A stretch of DNA of 64,000 nucleotides, from the NCBI GenBank assembly GCA_025656455.1, contig JAHXHS010000018.1, positions 1 to 64,000 on the forward strand, read 5' to 3'. Under the pieces are notes generated by a model that was not told where the DNA came from, made no database searches, and was given only the letters and a program-made list of their open reading frames with translations. Shown in pieces: positions 31,771-41,178 of the stretch (the first letter of the stretch is position 1; every line of letters begins with the position of its first letter). This stretch comes from Candidatus Thiodiazotropha sp. (ex Epidulcina cf. delphinae). Its GTDB lineage: Bacteria; Pseudomonadota; Gammaproteobacteria; Chromatiales; Chromatiaceae. A program made the translations under genes and the position numbers.

Positions 31771-32419
31771 GCAACACAAATACACCATTCTCACGATTGA
31801 TGACCACCCCCTCTTCAGGAAGGGCGTCTCCGACCTGATCGACATGGATGAGGCCCTGGAACTGGTGGCCGAAGCCCCCAACGGACCGGATGGTCTGGTA
31901 TTGGCGGCACAACTCAACCCCGACCTGATTCTGCTCGATATCAATATGAAAGGTATGAGCGGACTGGATACCCTCAAGGCGATCAAGGACCAGGATGTGG
32001 ATTCCAGGATCCTGATGCTGACCGTTTCCGATAACGAAGAGGATGTATTGGCGGCCTTGAGAGTCGGCGCGGACGGTTATCTTCTGAAGGATATGGAACC
32101 CGAGGATATCCTCGAGTCGATCCGCAAGGCGATGGATGGCACGGTTGTGATCAGCGACAATCTGACACAACTGCTCGCCAAGGCCCTGCGGGAGGATAAC
32201 AAGCTGACCGAACCCACCACCAGCCTCACGGCCAGGGAACGGCAGATCCTGCAGCATCTCTCCCAAGGCTTAAGCAACAAACAGATTGCAAAGGCGCTGG
32301 AGATTTCCGAAGGTACGGTCAAGGTGCATGTCAAACATCTGCTGAAGAAGCTCAATCTCCACTCCCGAACCGAAGCCGCGGTTTGGGCGCTGAACGAAGG
32401 AAAGGCATCCGTGCGATGA
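31763..32419 (+). CDS. narL: Response regulator NarL/NarP
   Basis: This 218-residue regulator has a receiver domain (residues 1-125) with acidic pocket DDHPLFRKGV and phosphoacceptor D59 in LILLDINMKGMSG, then Thr and Lys switch residues (MLTVSD, YLLKDM). A C-terminal LuxR-type helix-turn-helix follows (LTARERQILQHLSQGLSNKQ and KALEISEGTVKVHVKHLL). It receives phosphate from NarX and binds TACYYMT heptamers. A matching 7-2-7 palindrome lies 76 bp after its stop codon, upstream of napF. Whether it works as NarL or NarP cannot be told from sequence, though palindromic 7-2-7 sites are read by both. Confidence 0.93.
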   Translation: MPEQHKYTILTIDDHPLFRKGVSDLIDMDEALELVAEAPNGPDGLVLAAQLNPDLILLDINMKGMSGLDTLKAIKDQDVDSRILMLTVSDNEEDVLAALRVGADGYLLKDMEPEDILESIRKAMDGTVVISDNLTQLLAKALREDNKLTEPTTSLTARERQILQHLSQGLSNKQIAKALEISEGTVKVHVKHLLKKLNLHSRTEAAVWALNEGKASVR

Positions 32420-32494
32420 ATGGCCGGCTCTCATCCGTTACCGGCCGGCACCCAACCTTCGCGCCACCCAACTTATCTCCAAGGATATATCAAC

Positions 32495-32510
32495 TACCCA
32501 TTTATAGGTA
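32495..32510. promoter_or_regulatory. NarL/NarP 7-2-7 binding site
   Basis: TACCCAT, two bases, ATAGGTA: both half-sites fit the TACYYMT heptamer exactly and face each other with the canonical 2-bp spacing. A second palindrome, TACCAAT-AT-ATTGGTA at 32519-32534, has the same 7-2-7 layout with one mismatch in each half. Both lie upstream of the FNR box and of napF. They would let phosphorylated NarL/NarP control nap. Confidence 0.8.
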
Positions 32511-32518
32511 TCAATATC

Positions 32519-32534
32519 TACCAATATATTGGTA
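32519..32534. promoter_or_regulatory. Second NarL/NarP-like palindrome
   Basis: TACCAAT-AT-ATTGGTA is a perfect inverted repeat with 2-bp spacing. Each half differs from TACYYMT at one position (A instead of a pyrimidine). It lies 24 bp downstream, centre to centre, of the exact site at 32495-32510, which would place two dimers at about two turns of the helix. Confidence 0.6.
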
Positions 32535-32580
32535 ACCATTTGTATTTATTGATATTTTTCTTAAGATTTCCTTTAAAAAG

Positions 32581-32594
32581 TTGATCCGTATCAA
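32581..32594. promoter_or_regulatory. FNR/ANR binding site of the nap promoter
   Basis: TTGATCCGTATCAA is a perfect TTGAT-N4-ATCAA FNR box, the site of the oxygen-sensing activator FNR/ANR. It lies 107 bp before the proposed napF start and about 50 bp downstream of the second Nar palindrome. A TATAGT at 32627-32632 could be the -10 box, although the distance is slightly more than the usual -41.5 placement. Confidence 0.85.
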
Positions 32595-32700
32595 AGCGAT
32601 CGGTCAAAGCAAGTGAAACACTTCACTATAGTTGGGTGGTTGATGCAAAAGTCAGCGACGGGTGCGGCTTTCTTCACCATCTTCATTTGAGGTTTATTCG

Positions 32701-33213
32701 TTGCAGACATCCATCGATAGATTCCAGTTTCTCCGCGGTGACTTGAGAGGTAACCGCCGTGGAATTCGTCCACCCTGGTCTCAGCCGGAATCGCAGTTCA
32801 TCGATCTGTGTGAGCGCTGTGGCGAGTGTCTCGATGCCTGCCCGAAAGAGATCATCGAGAACGGTCCGGGCGGCTACCCAGTGGTCAACTTCGCCGATGG
32901 CTTCTGCATTTTTTGTGGTGACTGCGTCAAGGCATGTAACCACAAGGCATTACGCTTTCCTGCTGATCCGACCATACCACCCTGGATATTGGAGGTTGCG
33001 ATCGACAGTTCATGCCTGTCACTCAATGGCGTGGTATGCAGAAGTTGCGTCGATATCTGCGAAGAAGCCGCCATCCGATTCAGATTACGAACAGGCGGAC
33101 GTTCAGAGCCGTACCTCGACGCATCGGCCTGTACCGGCTGTGGAGAGTGTGTCTCTGCCTGTCCGAACAATGCCGTAACTATCACACCCACCCACCAGGA
33201 CCATGCGGCATAG
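32701..33213 (+). CDS. napF: NapF iron-sulfur accessory protein
   Basis: This 170-residue cytoplasmic protein has four cysteine groups for 4Fe-4S clusters: CERCGECLDACP, CIFCGDCVKAC, CRSCVDICEEA (incomplete) and CTGCGECVSACP. NapF is thought to help load the iron-sulfur cluster of NapA before export. I start it at TTG 32701 (LQTSIDRFQFLRGDLRG), the natural start of the family, with a GAGG sequence about eight bases upstream. An in-frame ATG at 32662 would add 13 unrelated residues and overlap the promoter region. It is the first gene of the napFDAGHBC operon. Confidence 0.9.
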   Translation: MQTSIDRFQFLRGDLRGNRRGIRPPWSQPESQFIDLCERCGECLDACPKEIIENGPGGYPVVNFADGFCIFCGDCVKACNHKALRFPADPTIPPWILEVAIDSSCLSLNGVVCRSCVDICEEAAIRFRLRTGGRSEPYLDASACTGCGECVSACPNNAVTITPTHQDHAA

Positions 33214-33241
33214 ACCCAAAGCGGGAGGAGATTTTTGACCC

Positions 33242-33511
33242 ATGAATATCTGCAGCTTGATCGTTCATACCAAACCGACGTTGGGGCCACAGGTCTCTGA
33301 TCGTCTGCAAACGTTCCAGGGTGTCGAGGTCCATGGAGGATCGGAAGAGGACAAACTGATTGTCACCGTGGAGGACAAGGGCGAAACAGTCTCGCCCGTA
33401 TCCGACACGATGAATGCACTGCGCGACGTGGAAGGCGTCGTAAGCACTATTTTGATTTATCACTATGGCGGGGAAGAGTCGATGGAGGAAATGAACCGTG
33501 AAATTAACTAG
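33242..33511 (+). CDS. napD: NapD chaperone for NapA export
   Basis: This 89-residue protein of the NapD family opens [20 protein letters not shown], has the central [17 protein letters not shown], and ends in [16 protein letters not shown]. NapD binds the Tat signal peptide of NapA and delays its export until the molybdenum cofactor is in place. The gene overlaps the napA start by 14 bp, which implies coupled translation of chaperone and client. It follows napF by 28 bp. Confidence 0.92.
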   Translation: MNICSLIVHTKPTLGPQVSDRLQTFQGVEVHGGSEEDKLIVTVEDKGETVSPVSDTMNALRDVEGVVSTILIYHYGGEESMEEMNREIN

Positions 33512-36068
33512 AAGAGAGTTTATCAAGAGTAACGCAGTGGCAGCAGCAGCCTCCGTGGCTGGCGTCACCCTGCCGGTAACAAAAGCGGCGGCTGCCGACG
33601 CAGATGACGGGATTCGTTGGGACAAGGCGGCCTGCCGCTATTGCGGCACCGGCTGCAGCGTATTGATGGGCGTCAAGGATGGCAAGGTAGTCGCTTGCCA
33701 GGGGGACCCTGATGCGCCGGTCAACAAAGGCCTGAACTGTATCAAGGGTTACTTTTTGCCGAAGATCCTCTATGGAGAGGATCGTCTGACCAAGCCCCTG
33801 TTGCGCAAAACCAACGGTAAGTATGACAAGAACGGTAAGTTTGAAGCGGTCTCCTGGGACGAGGCCTTCAAGACCATGGCCGAGAAATGGATCGCGGCCC
33901 GTAAGGCCAAAGGTCCAAAGGGTATCGGTATGTTCGGCTCCGGCCAGTGGACCGTCTGGGAAGGCTATGCGGCCTCCAAGCTGTTGAAAGCCGGTTTCCG
34001 CTCCAACAGTCTTGAACCTAATGCTCGCCATTGTATGGCTTCTGCTGTGGGCGCATTCATGCGTGGTTTCGGTATCGATGAGCCGATGGGCTGCTATGAC
34101 GACCTGGAACATGCTGATGTATTCGTGCTCTGGGGCGCCAACATGGCGGAGATGCACCCGATCCTCTGGTCGCGTCTCACTGACACCCGTCTGACCAAGC
34201 CGGGTTGTGAAGTCCACGTGCTCTCCACCTATGAGCATCGTTGTTATGAACTGGCCGATAACGGCATGGTTTTCGAGCCTCAGACCGATCTGGCCATTCT
34301 TAACTATATCGCCAACTACATCATCCAGAACAAGGCATATAATAAGGAGTTCATCGACAAGCATGTGAACTTCACCAAGACACCGACCGACATCGGTTAC
34401 GGCCTGCGCGCCACGGATCCGCGCGAGAAAGCGGCCAAGAACCGGAACAAGGGCAAGCTCTCCAAAATCAGTTTTGAAGAGTATGCCAAGTCGGTAGAGC
34501 CTTACACATTGGAGCACGCCTCCAAGCTCTCCAAGGTGCCTAAAGACAAGCTGTTGAAACTGGCCAAGGTCTATGCTGATCCCAACAAGAAGGTTTCATC
34601 CTACTGGACCATGGGCTTCAACCAGCACACCCGTGGTGTTTGGGTCAATGGCCTCTGCTACAACGTCCATCTGCTGATGGGCAAGATCGCCGAGCCCGGC
34701 AACAGCCCCTTCTCCCTGACCGGACAGCCCTCCGCCTGTGGTACCGCTCGTGAGGTTGGCACCTTTACCCATCGCCTGCCCGCCGACCTGGTGACCAAGA
34801 AGGACGCACACTGCAAGTTCGCCGAGAAGACCTGGCAGCTGCCCGCAGGCACCATCCCCAGGGCCAACGGCAAGACCGACGGCGCCGATCAGACCGACAT
34901 CAGCGGCAAGCCCATGGGCAAGACCCTGATCCATGCGGTAGCCATGCACCGTGCGCTTAAAGACAGCAAGATGAACTGCTTCTGGGTCATGTGTAACAAC
35001 AATATGCAGGCCGCCGCCAACATGAATGACGAGAGTTATCCCGGTTGGCGCAATCCGGATAACTTCATCGCTGTCTCTGACCCCTACCCGACAGTATCGG
35101 CACAGGCCGCCGACCTGATTCTGCCGACCGCCATGTGGATCGAGAAAGAGGGCGCCTACGGCAATGCCGAGCGACGCACTCAGTTCTGGCGTGAGCAGGT
35201 AGCGGCGCCAGGGGAGTCCAAATCCGACGTGTGGCAGCTCATGGAGTTTTCCAAGTACGTCAAGGTTGAGGACGTCTGGCCGGCCGATCTCATTGCCAAA
35301 AAACCAGAGTACGCCGGTAAGACCCTCTACGACGTTCTCTACGCCAACGGTCAGGTCGACAAGTTCCCGGTAGAACAGGTCACCGACAGCCGTGGCAACA
35401 AGTACGACAATCACGAGTCGGCAGACTTTGGCTTTTATGTACAGAAGGGCCTGTTCGAGGAGTACCGCCTGTTCAACTCGGTCAAGGGTATCCCGAAGAA
35501 GGGCCATGAAATGGCGCCTTTCGAGGCCTACCACAAGGTACGCGGTCTGCGCTGGCCGGTGATTGACGGCAAGGAGACCCTGTGGCGCTTCCGCGAAGGT
35601 TACGATCCACACGTCGCCAAGGGCGAAGGCGTCAAGTTCTACGGCAAACCTGACGGCAAGGCCAATATCATCACGGCGCCTTATGAACCGGCTGCCGAGC
35701 CGCCGGACAAAGAGTTTGATCTGTGGCTCTGCACCGGCCGTGTGCTGGAGCATTGGCACTCCGGCTCCATGACCCGACGTGTCCCCGAGCTCTATCGTGC
35801 CGTGCCGGATGCGGTGATCTATATGAACCCGAAAGATGCCAAGAAGCGTCGACTGCGTAATGGTGCCTTGGCCAAGATCAGCTCTCGTCGGGGTGAGATC
35901 GTTTGCAAGATCGACACCAAGGGCCGTAACAAGCCGCCCGAGGGCCTGGTATTCGTCCCCTGGTTCGATGCCGGCCGCCTGATCAACAAGCTGACACTCG
36001 ACCAGACCGATCCGCTCTCGAAAGAGACGGATTACAAGAAGTGCGCGGTGAAGATCTCACGCGCCTAG
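33498..36068 (+). CDS. napA: Periplasmic nitrate reductase catalytic subunit
   Basis: This 856-residue enzyme reduces nitrate to nitrite in the periplasm. The twin-arginine signal is [20 protein letters not shown], cleaved near AAADADD. The 4Fe-4S site is [19 protein letters not shown] together with CIKG near residue 80. The molybdenum-coordinating Cys is in [13 protein letters not shown] near 180. The bis-MGD binding C-terminal part (residues about 720-856) includes [20 protein letters not shown]. The length fits gammaproteobacterial NapA. It starts inside napD and is followed by a 26-bp perfect hairpin before napG, which could set subunit ratios. Confidence 0.97.
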   Translation: MKLTRREFIKSNAVAAAASVAGVTLPVTKAAAADADDGIRWDKAACRYCGTGCSVLMGVKDGKVVACQGDPDAPVNKGLNCIKGYFLPKILYGEDRLTKPLLRKTNGKYDKNGKFEAVSWDEAFKTMAEKWIAARKAKGPKGIGMFGSGQWTVWEGYAASKLLKAGFRSNSLEPNARHCMASAVGAFMRGFGIDEPMGCYDDLEHADVFVLWGANMAEMHPILWSRLTDTRLTKPGCEVHVLSTYEHRCYELADNGMVFEPQTDLAILNYIANYIIQNKAYNKEFIDKHVNFTKTPTDIGYGLRATDPREKAAKNRNKGKLSKISFEEYAKSVEPYTLEHASKLSKVPKDKLLKLAKVYADPNKKVSSYWTMGFNQHTRGVWVNGLCYNVHLLMGKIAEPGNSPFSLTGQPSACGTAREVGTFTHRLPADLVTKKDAHCKFAEKTWQLPAGTIPRANGKTDGADQTDISGKPMGKTLIHAVAMHRALKDSKMNCFWVMCNNNMQAAANMNDESYPGWRNPDNFIAVSDPYPTVSAQAADLILPTAMWIEKEGAYGNAERRTQFWREQVAAPGESKSDVWQLMEFSKYVKVEDVWPADLIAKKPEYAGKTLYDVLYANGQVDKFPVEQVTDSRGNKYDNHESADFGFYVQKGLFEEYRLFNSVKGIPKKGHEMAPFEAYHKVRGLRWPVIDGKETLWRFREGYDPHVAKGEGVKFYGKPDGKANIITAPYEPAAEPPDKEFDLWLCTGRVLEHWHSGSMTRRVPELYRAVPDAVIYMNPKDAKKRRLRNGALAKISSRRGEIVCKIDTKGRNKPPEGLVFVPWFDAGRLINKLTLDQTDPLSKETDYKKCAVKISRA

Positions 36069-36077
36069 CTTGTGCAG

Positions 36078-36103
36078 CGCCGGTCCGGGCAAACGGACCG
36101 GCG
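36078..36103 (+). promoter_or_regulatory. Intercistronic hairpin between napA and napG
   Basis: A 10-bp perfect GC-rich stem (CGCCGGTCCG/CGGACCGGCG) with loop GGCAAA begins 10 bp after the napA stop. No T run follows, so it is unlikely to be a full terminator. A hairpin of this kind can protect the 3' end of the upstream message and so raise NapA over the downstream membrane subunits. Confidence 0.65.
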
Positions 36104-36143
36104 TGTTAACTGGAAACGGATCAACTGAATCATCAGATCATTC

Positions 36144-37001
36144 ATGTCAGAGGCAGAGAGAAAAAATGAGATGAACCGGCGGCGGTTCCTGGGCAATATG
36201 CTCAAGACCGCCTGTGGTGTGGGACTGGTCGGACTGGGCCTGGGCGCCTATTCCAAACGGGCCTCATCCATGCCGGCGAATTACATACGTCCGCCCGGCG
36301 CCCTGCCGGAGGAGGATTTTCTCGGGGCCTGCATTCGCTGTGGCCTGTGTGTACGGGACTGCCCTTACGACATCCTTTTTCTGGGTGAAGTCGGGGATGA
36401 GGTCGCTACGGGAACGCCCTATTTCATAGCCCGCACCGGGCCTTGTGAAATGTGTGAGGACATTCCCTGCGTGGTAGCCTGCCCGACCAATGCCCTGGAT
36501 CACGACCTGAAAGATATCGAAGATTCACGCATGGGTCTGGCGGTGGTCATCGATCAGGAGAACTGTATAGCGTTCCACGGTCTGCGTTGTGAAGTCTGCT
36601 TCAACGTCTGTCCGATACGCAATCGCGCCATCAGCCTGGATATGCAGCACAACACACGTTCCGGCAAACACGCCCTGTTCATTCCGGTGGTGCACTCCGA
36701 CGCCTGCACCGGCTGTGGACTCTGTGAGCGCGCCTGTATCCTGGAAGAGGCGGCCATCAAGGTCTTCCCGACCCACCTGGCCAAGGGTGAACTGGGCAAG
36801 CACTACCGTTTAGGCTGGAAGGAGAAAGAGAAAGCGGGCGAGGCACTGGTCACACCCGATACCGAGCATCGTTACAACCTACCCGAAGGGATGCGTTACG
36901 ACCAGCAAGGGGAAGGGCTGATCATCGAAGGCGAGGCGGAGAAGACACCCTTTTCTTCCAATCCTCTGGATACACTCAATAGCGGATTTATGGACAAGTA
37001 G
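36144..37001 (+). CDS. napG: NapG ferredoxin-type quinol dehydrogenase subunit
   Basis: This 285-residue periplasmic iron-sulfur protein carries a twin-arginine signal (NRRRFLGNMLKTACGVGLVG) and four cluster motifs: CIRCGLCVRDCP, CEMCEDIPCVVACP, CEVCFNVCP and CTGCGLCERAC. With NapH it forms a membrane quinol dehydrogenase that feeds electrons to NapC/NapB. ATG 36144 leaves a short leader before the RRR, as in the Escherichia coli protein; an ATG at 36171 is also possible. It ends 2 bp before napH. Confidence 0.94.
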   Translation: MSEAERKNEMNRRRFLGNMLKTACGVGLVGLGLGAYSKRASSMPANYIRPPGALPEEDFLGACIRCGLCVRDCPYDILFLGEVGDEVATGTPYFIARTGPCEMCEDIPCVVACPTNALDHDLKDIEDSRMGLAVVIDQENCIAFHGLRCEVCFNVCPIRNRAISLDMQHNTRSGKHALFIPVVHSDACTGCGLCERACILEEAAIKVFPTHLAKGELGKHYRLGWKEKEKAGEALVTPDTEHRYNLPEGMRYDQQGEGLIIEGEAEKTPFSSNPLDTLNSGFMDK

Positions 37002-37003
37002 TT

Positions 37004-37909
37004 ATGTTCGATATGACAACATTGGGTGATGATGCGATTGCAGCCAAGGGCTGGTTCGAGTCCCACAAATACTTGATCCTGCGTCGGCTCAGTCAACTCG
37101 GAATTCTGGCGCTGTTCCTCACCGGACCCTGGTTCGGCATCTGGATAGTAAAGGGAAATCTGGCCTCCAGCCTGACCCTCGATATCCTGCCGCTGACCGA
37201 TCCCTATGTCCTGCTGCAGGCGATGTTGTCCGGGGTCGTTCCCGAGACTGCGGCCATCATCGGTGTGGTCATCGTGCTGGCCTTCTACTTCCTGGTAGGC
37301 GGCAGGGTCTACTGCTCCTGGGTCTGCCCGGTCAACATGGTCACCGACCTGGCCGCCTGGCTGCGACGCAAACTGGGTATCCGCACGACTTCGCAGATCT
37401 CACGGTCGACCCGCTTTTGGATGCTGGTGCTGACCCTGATTTTGCCGCTGGTGGTGGGCGGCATCGTCTGGGAGCTGGTCAACCCGGTCTCGATGATGTT
37501 CCGCGGGATCGTGTTCGGCATGGGCGCGGCCTGGGTGATGATAGTCGGCATCTTCCTGTTCGATCTGCTGGTGGCGAAGGATGGCTGGTGCGGACACATC
37601 TGTCCAGTGGGCGCCTTCTACAGCCTGCTCGGAAGCAAGAGTCTGCTGAAGGTCAACGCCTCCCAGCGACAAGCCTGCAACGACTGCATGGAGTGTTATG
37701 TGGTCTGTCCGGAACCACAGGTGATCAAACCTGCGTTGATGGGCGAAAAGAAGGGTCTGAGCCCAGTGATTCTCTCTTCCGACTGCACCAATTGCGGACG
37801 CTGTATCGATATCTGTGCAAAAGACGTTTTCAGTTATGGCGGTCGTCACGCCACTAAAATCGACGAATGCAAGCGAGAGGGTGAAATCAATCGGGGTGTC
37901 CGGGTTTGA
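37004..37909 (+). CDS. napH: NapH membrane quinol dehydrogenase subunit
   Basis: This 301-residue inner-membrane protein has four or five hydrophobic helices (LGILALFLTGPWFGIWIV, AAIIGVVIVLAFYFLVGG, FWMLVLTLILPLVVGGIVW, VMIVGIFLFDLLV). It has the cysteine motifs CSWVCPVN and CGHICPVG typical of NapH/CcoG-like proteins. Two C-terminal 4Fe-4S sites follow: CNDCMECYVVCP and CTNCGRCIDIC. It oxidises quinol together with NapG. The 2-bp gap from napG implies coupled translation. Confidence 0.94.
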   Translation: MFDMTTLGDDAIAAKGWFESHKYLILRRLSQLGILALFLTGPWFGIWIVKGNLASSLTLDILPLTDPYVLLQAMLSGVVPETAAIIGVVIVLAFYFLVGGRVYCSWVCPVNMVTDLAAWLRRKLGIRTTSQISRSTRFWMLVLTLILPLVVGGIVWELVNPVSMMFRGIVFGMGAAWVMIVGIFLFDLLVAKDGWCGHICPVGAFYSLLGSKSLLKVNASQRQACNDCMECYVVCPEPQVIKPALMGEKKGLSPVILSSDCTNCGRCIDICAKDVFSYGGRHATKIDECKREGEINRGVRV

Positions 37910-37940
37910 CCGGTACATCTAAACATTTCTATTTTAGAGA

Positions 37941-38384
37941 GTGATGATGGAGAAAGGTATGAAAAAGATCGCATTACTATCCATTGCGGCAATCGCAACC
38001 ATGTTCCTGTCGACTGCTGTGCTGGCTGACGTTCAATCGCTACGTGGCGATAAACTCAACACCATGGCAAAGAAACCGGCCAACTTAAAGATTGTGAATG
38101 TCAAAGGGGGTATCGAACGCAGCTACAAGCTGCAACCACCCATGGTTCCGCATGAGGTGGACAAGTATGAAATCAACCTGAAGAACAATGGCTGCATGAA
38201 GTGCCATAGCGAAGCGACCTACGAGAAAGAGAAAGCCCCCAAAGTAGGCGACAGCCACTATAAGGACCGTGACGGCAAGATATTGAAGGCCGTCTCCAGT
38301 CGCCGTTACTTCTGTAATCAGTGCCACGCACCGCAGATGGGCGCCGACCCACTGGTGCAGAACAACTTCCAAGGCGCCAAATAG
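37941..38384 (+). CDS. napB: NapB diheme cytochrome c subunit
   Basis: This protein of about 147 residues is the small electron-transfer subunit of periplasmic nitrate reductase. It has a Sec signal (KKIALLSIAAIATMFLSTAV, cleaved near VLADV), then YKLQPPMVPHEVDKY and two heme motifs, CMKCH near 85 and CNQCH near 125. The start may be the first ATG (37941) or the ATG at 37959, which has a GGAG six bases upstream and begins directly with MKK. The stop TAG (38382-38384) coincides with the left end of a palindromic element that separates napB from napC. Confidence 0.93.
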   Translation: MMMEKGMKKIALLSIAAIATMFLSTAVLADVQSLRGDKLNTMAKKPANLKIVNVKGGIERSYKLQPPMVPHEVDKYEINLKNNGCMKCHSEATYEKEKAPKVGDSHYKDRDGKILKAVSSRRYFCNQCHAPQMGADPLVQNNFQGAK

Positions 38385-38538
38385 TGTCTGTTCATAAATG
38401 CTGAAACATATAACGCAGAGATCGCAATGAAACGCAAGGGGCGCAAAACGTTTTATTGTATTAATAAAAATGGCTTCGCGTTCATTGCGATTCTCAGCGT
38501 GCTTTGCGTTATTAAGATCAGTTTCTGAACAACCACTA
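38382..38538. mobile_element. Family B-like palindromic MITE inside the nap operon
   Basis: The ends TAGTGTCTGTTCATAAA and TTTCTGAACAACCACTA face each other. Inner arms around AACGCAGAGATCGCAATGAA and TTCATTGCGATTCTCAGCG make a long hairpin about an AT-rich centre. The left-end TAG is the napB stop codon, as with the aorC stop at the related element 23257-23404. Related debris lies at about 40505-40590. It could reduce read-through into napC. Confidence 0.7.
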
Positions 38539-38616
38539 ACAGCAATGTTTTGGCCCTCTTGAGCAGGAAGCCTGTGGATTGGCCGGGCAATAGTATTAAA
38601 TAACTTTGGTATAACA

Positions 38617-39189
38617 ATGAGCAAGAGTAAAAAAAGAGGCGGTCTACTCCTGGTAGTCGTCGGCATCGTAACCGGCATTGTCCTTTGGGGTGGATTCAAC
38701 ACAGCAATGGAGATAACCAATACCGAGACCTTCTGCATTTCATGCCATGAAATGGAGGAAACCGTCTATCAGGAACTGCAGGAGACGATCCATTTCAGCA
38801 ACAGAACCGGTGTACGCGCCACCTGCCCCGACTGTCATGTACCCAAAGAGTGGATCCATAAGTTCCTGCGCAAGATCCAGGCGACCAACGAACTCTACCA
38901 TAAGATGCTCGGCACCGTGGGTACCCCGGAAAAATTCGAGACAAAACGCCTGCAACTGGCGCAAAACGTCTGGCGCTCCATGAAAAAGACCGACTCCCGC
39001 GAATGCCGTAACTGCCACAAGTTCATCTCCATGGACCTGGACAGACAGGCGCCGCGCAGTTCGGAACAGCATGATCAGCACTACTGGGATACAGTGGATG
39101 GAAATGCCCCGAAGAAGACCTGTATCGACTGCCACAAAGGCATTGCCCACTCATTGCCCGAGGGCTTTGATCCCGCCGCTGACTATTGA
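38617..39189 (+). CDS. napC: NapC tetraheme quinol-oxidising cytochrome
   Basis: This 190-residue protein is anchored by one N-terminal helix (GGLLLVVVGIVTGIVLWGGF) with a periplasmic domain carrying four heme c sites: CISCH, CPDCH, CRNCH and CIDCH. It is of the NapC/NirT family, which takes electrons from quinol in the inner membrane and passes them to NapB. The HEMEETVYQELQ segment after heme 1 and the closing CHKGIAHSLPEG are typical. It lies 232 bp after napB because of an inserted palindromic element, but has no visible promoter of its own. Confidence 0.94.
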   Translation: MSKSKKRGGLLLVVVGIVTGIVLWGGFNTAMEITNTETFCISCHEMEETVYQELQETIHFSNRTGVRATCPDCHVPKEWIHKFLRKIQATNELYHKMLGTVGTPEKFETKRLQLAQNVWRSMKKTDSRECRNCHKFISMDLDRQAPRSSEQHDQHYWDTVDGNAPKKTCIDCHKGIAHSLPEGFDPAADY

Positions 39190-39271
39190 GCTGTACAGCC
39201 AAGTAGACTATATAGTAGTCTATGAGGCCGCTGGCCGATATAACCGCATTTTAACGTTTGGGACGAAAAAC

Positions 39272-40246
39272 ATGCTACGTGATCCATTCGGCAGACATAT
39301 CGAATACCTGCGCCTGTCAGTCACGGATCGCTGCGATTTTCGCTGTTTCTACTGTCTTCCCAGAAGTCACAGGGATTTCGAAACACCCGGCGACTGGCTG
39401 ACCGCCGATGAGATCGAGCGACTGGTCGGTCAGTTTGCGGCCCTCGGCGTCAAACATGTGAGACTTACCGGTGGTGAACCCCTTGTTCGCAAGGGGGTGG
39501 ACGACATCGCCCGACGAATCTCGGCATTGCCGGGGATTGAAGAGCTCTCTCTGAGCACCAATGCCTCCCGACTCGGCGAATTTTCCGACTCGCTTCATCA
39601 GGCAGGGGTGCGGCGACTCAATATCAGCCTCGACTCGCTGAATGAGAGGCGATTCGAGGAGATCACCGGCAGCCGTCTAAAACCGGTGCTGCAAGGCATT
39701 GAGCATGCCGCCGCGCGCGGATTCGCCCCGGTCAAGATCAATATGGTCATCATGCGCGGGATCAATGACGGCGAGGTTGAAGGGATGGTCGAATACTGCC
39801 TGGAACGCGGCTTGACCCTGCGTTTCATCGAGACCATGCCGGTCGGCCGGGGCGGCCAGAGCGCCAACCAGCACTATCTGCCGCTCTCGGAGATCGAGAC
39901 GCGGCTGAGAAAACGCTACAAGCTGCAACCTGCGGCGATGAAAGGCAGCGGCCCGGCCAGCTACTTCCAGATCGACGACTCCGGCCTGGTGGTCGGTTTC
40001 ATCACCCCCCGCTCGCAACACTTCTGCGATACCTGCAACCGGGTGCGCCTGTCGGTGACCGGGGATCTGCATCTCTGTCTTGGGCAAGAGGACCACCTAG
40101 CGCTACGCCCGATGTTAAGGGCAGACGCTTCAGACCATGATATCCGTCAGGCCATACAGGCGGCCATCGCCCGCAAACCCGAACGGCATCAGTTCAACGA
40201 GGCCCCGACCGCCATCATCCGACCCATGTCGGCCCTTGGCGGCTGA
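39272..40246 (+). CDS. moaA: GTP 3',8-cyclase MoaA
   Basis: This 324-residue radical SAM enzyme catalyses the first step of molybdenum cofactor synthesis. The N-terminal cluster binding motif is CDFRCFYCLP (CxxxCxxC). The second, C-terminal cluster is visible as FCDTCNRVRLSVTGDLHLCLG. The usual R-I-S-V-T-D-R lead appears as RLSVTDRCDF, and VRLTGGEPLVRKG follows. The start at ATG 39272 precedes the family lead LRDPFGRHIEYLRLS; longer frames run back into napC. The C-terminus ends without the common GG tail, as IIRPMSALGG, so the double glycine is in fact present. Placed after nap, it supports NapA cofactor supply. Confidence 0.93.
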   Translation: MLRDPFGRHIEYLRLSVTDRCDFRCFYCLPRSHRDFETPGDWLTADEIERLVGQFAALGVKHVRLTGGEPLVRKGVDDIARRISALPGIEELSLSTNASRLGEFSDSLHQAGVRRLNISLDSLNERRFEEITGSRLKPVLQGIEHAAARGFAPVKINMVIMRGINDGEVEGMVEYCLERGLTLRFIETMPVGRGGQSANQHYLPLSEIETRLRKRYKLQPAAMKGSGPASYFQIDDSGLVVGFITPRSQHFCDTCNRVRLSVTGDLHLCLGQEDHLALRPMLRADASDHDIRQAIQAAIARKPERHQFNEAPTAIIRPMSALGG

Positions 40247-40279
40247 GGATCCTCAGCATGACGCCCGTTGGTGTAGTGT

Positions 40280-40471
40280 TCAAATCGGTTTGTAGAGCTT
40301 CTTCTTTTTTGAATCCGTCAGGTTGGTCACGCTCACACTGATGTGATGGGGCGTATAGAGCGTGGTGCGAATCAGCCACCCTCCCCCCGGCACACGCGCC
40401 TGCTCCGTCATACTTCTGATGTTGGTGGTATCGTCGTACTGATCTTCGATGACTTCGTATTCCAGTTTCAT
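40280..40471 (-). CDS. Small uncharacterised protein
   Basis: This 63-residue frame reads MKLEYEVIEDQYDDTTNIRS, then MTEQARVPGGGWLIRTTLYT and PHHISVSVTNLTDSKKKKLY. The even mix of charged and strand-forming residues and the VPGGGWLIRT motif look like a short beta-rich protein of unknown function. It converges with moaA, with 33 bp between them, and has a GGAGG-like site before its start (minus strand). It could also be chance, so confidence is moderate. Confidence 0.55.
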   Translation of the reverse strand: MKLEYEVIEDQYDDTTNIRSMTEQARVPGGGWLIRTTLYTPHHISVSVTNLTDSKKKKLYKPI

Positions 40472-41178
40472 CGCTCCTCCCTAAATTGTCAGTTATGCAC
40501 CTTTAGATTGGCGCCCGTCCAGAAACGCTTAAAAAGTATAACGCAAAGCTCGCCATGAAACGCAAAGGACGCAAAGAATGTAGATATATCAATCATCTAC
40601 TACCCGCAGAGCGGGTAGTATGATGAAAGCCCCCAAAGGGGGCTATGTCAGGGCTGCCGCTCACTTTTCCACACCGCCACGCTGTCATCCTGGTTTGCCA
40701 CAACTGGCCAGGCATACATCATCTCTCTCGCTAAGCTCGCAAAGTACGCCAAGAAGCGATTGTCTGAGGATCCTTTGCGGGCTTTGCGAGCTTGGCGAGA
40801 GTTTCTTTTCCTCTTAGGGTCTCAGCAAGGCATCAGGATTGAGCTCCCCGCCTGGACCGACCACCCTGCTGCTCCCCGGCACGGCAGAGCCTCTTCGTGT
40901 CTCACCGCCTGTGGCGGTGGTTTACCTACATTGAATTAATTGGCTTTGCTCTCATGGCATTTATTCACGGACAATCAACTTTGAGTTGGTGAACTGCATC
41001 GTAGTGATTTGTATGATCTACCCACCCAGGTCGCAGGTCAGGTCTGCGCGAAGCGACTACCTGGCATAACGGTGATGTCACGTAGCTGCGCAACTTGACC
41101 TACGGACTTAGTTAGTGCCCGTCTGAAAACAAGACAATTTCTCTCGCAAAGACGCAAAGATCGCCAAGTAAAAAAATA

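Noticed and set aside
33504..35759. Two long minus-strand frames (337 and 387 residues) inside napA
   Set aside because: Antisense shadows of a GC-rich conserved gene; no family features and no ribosome binding site.
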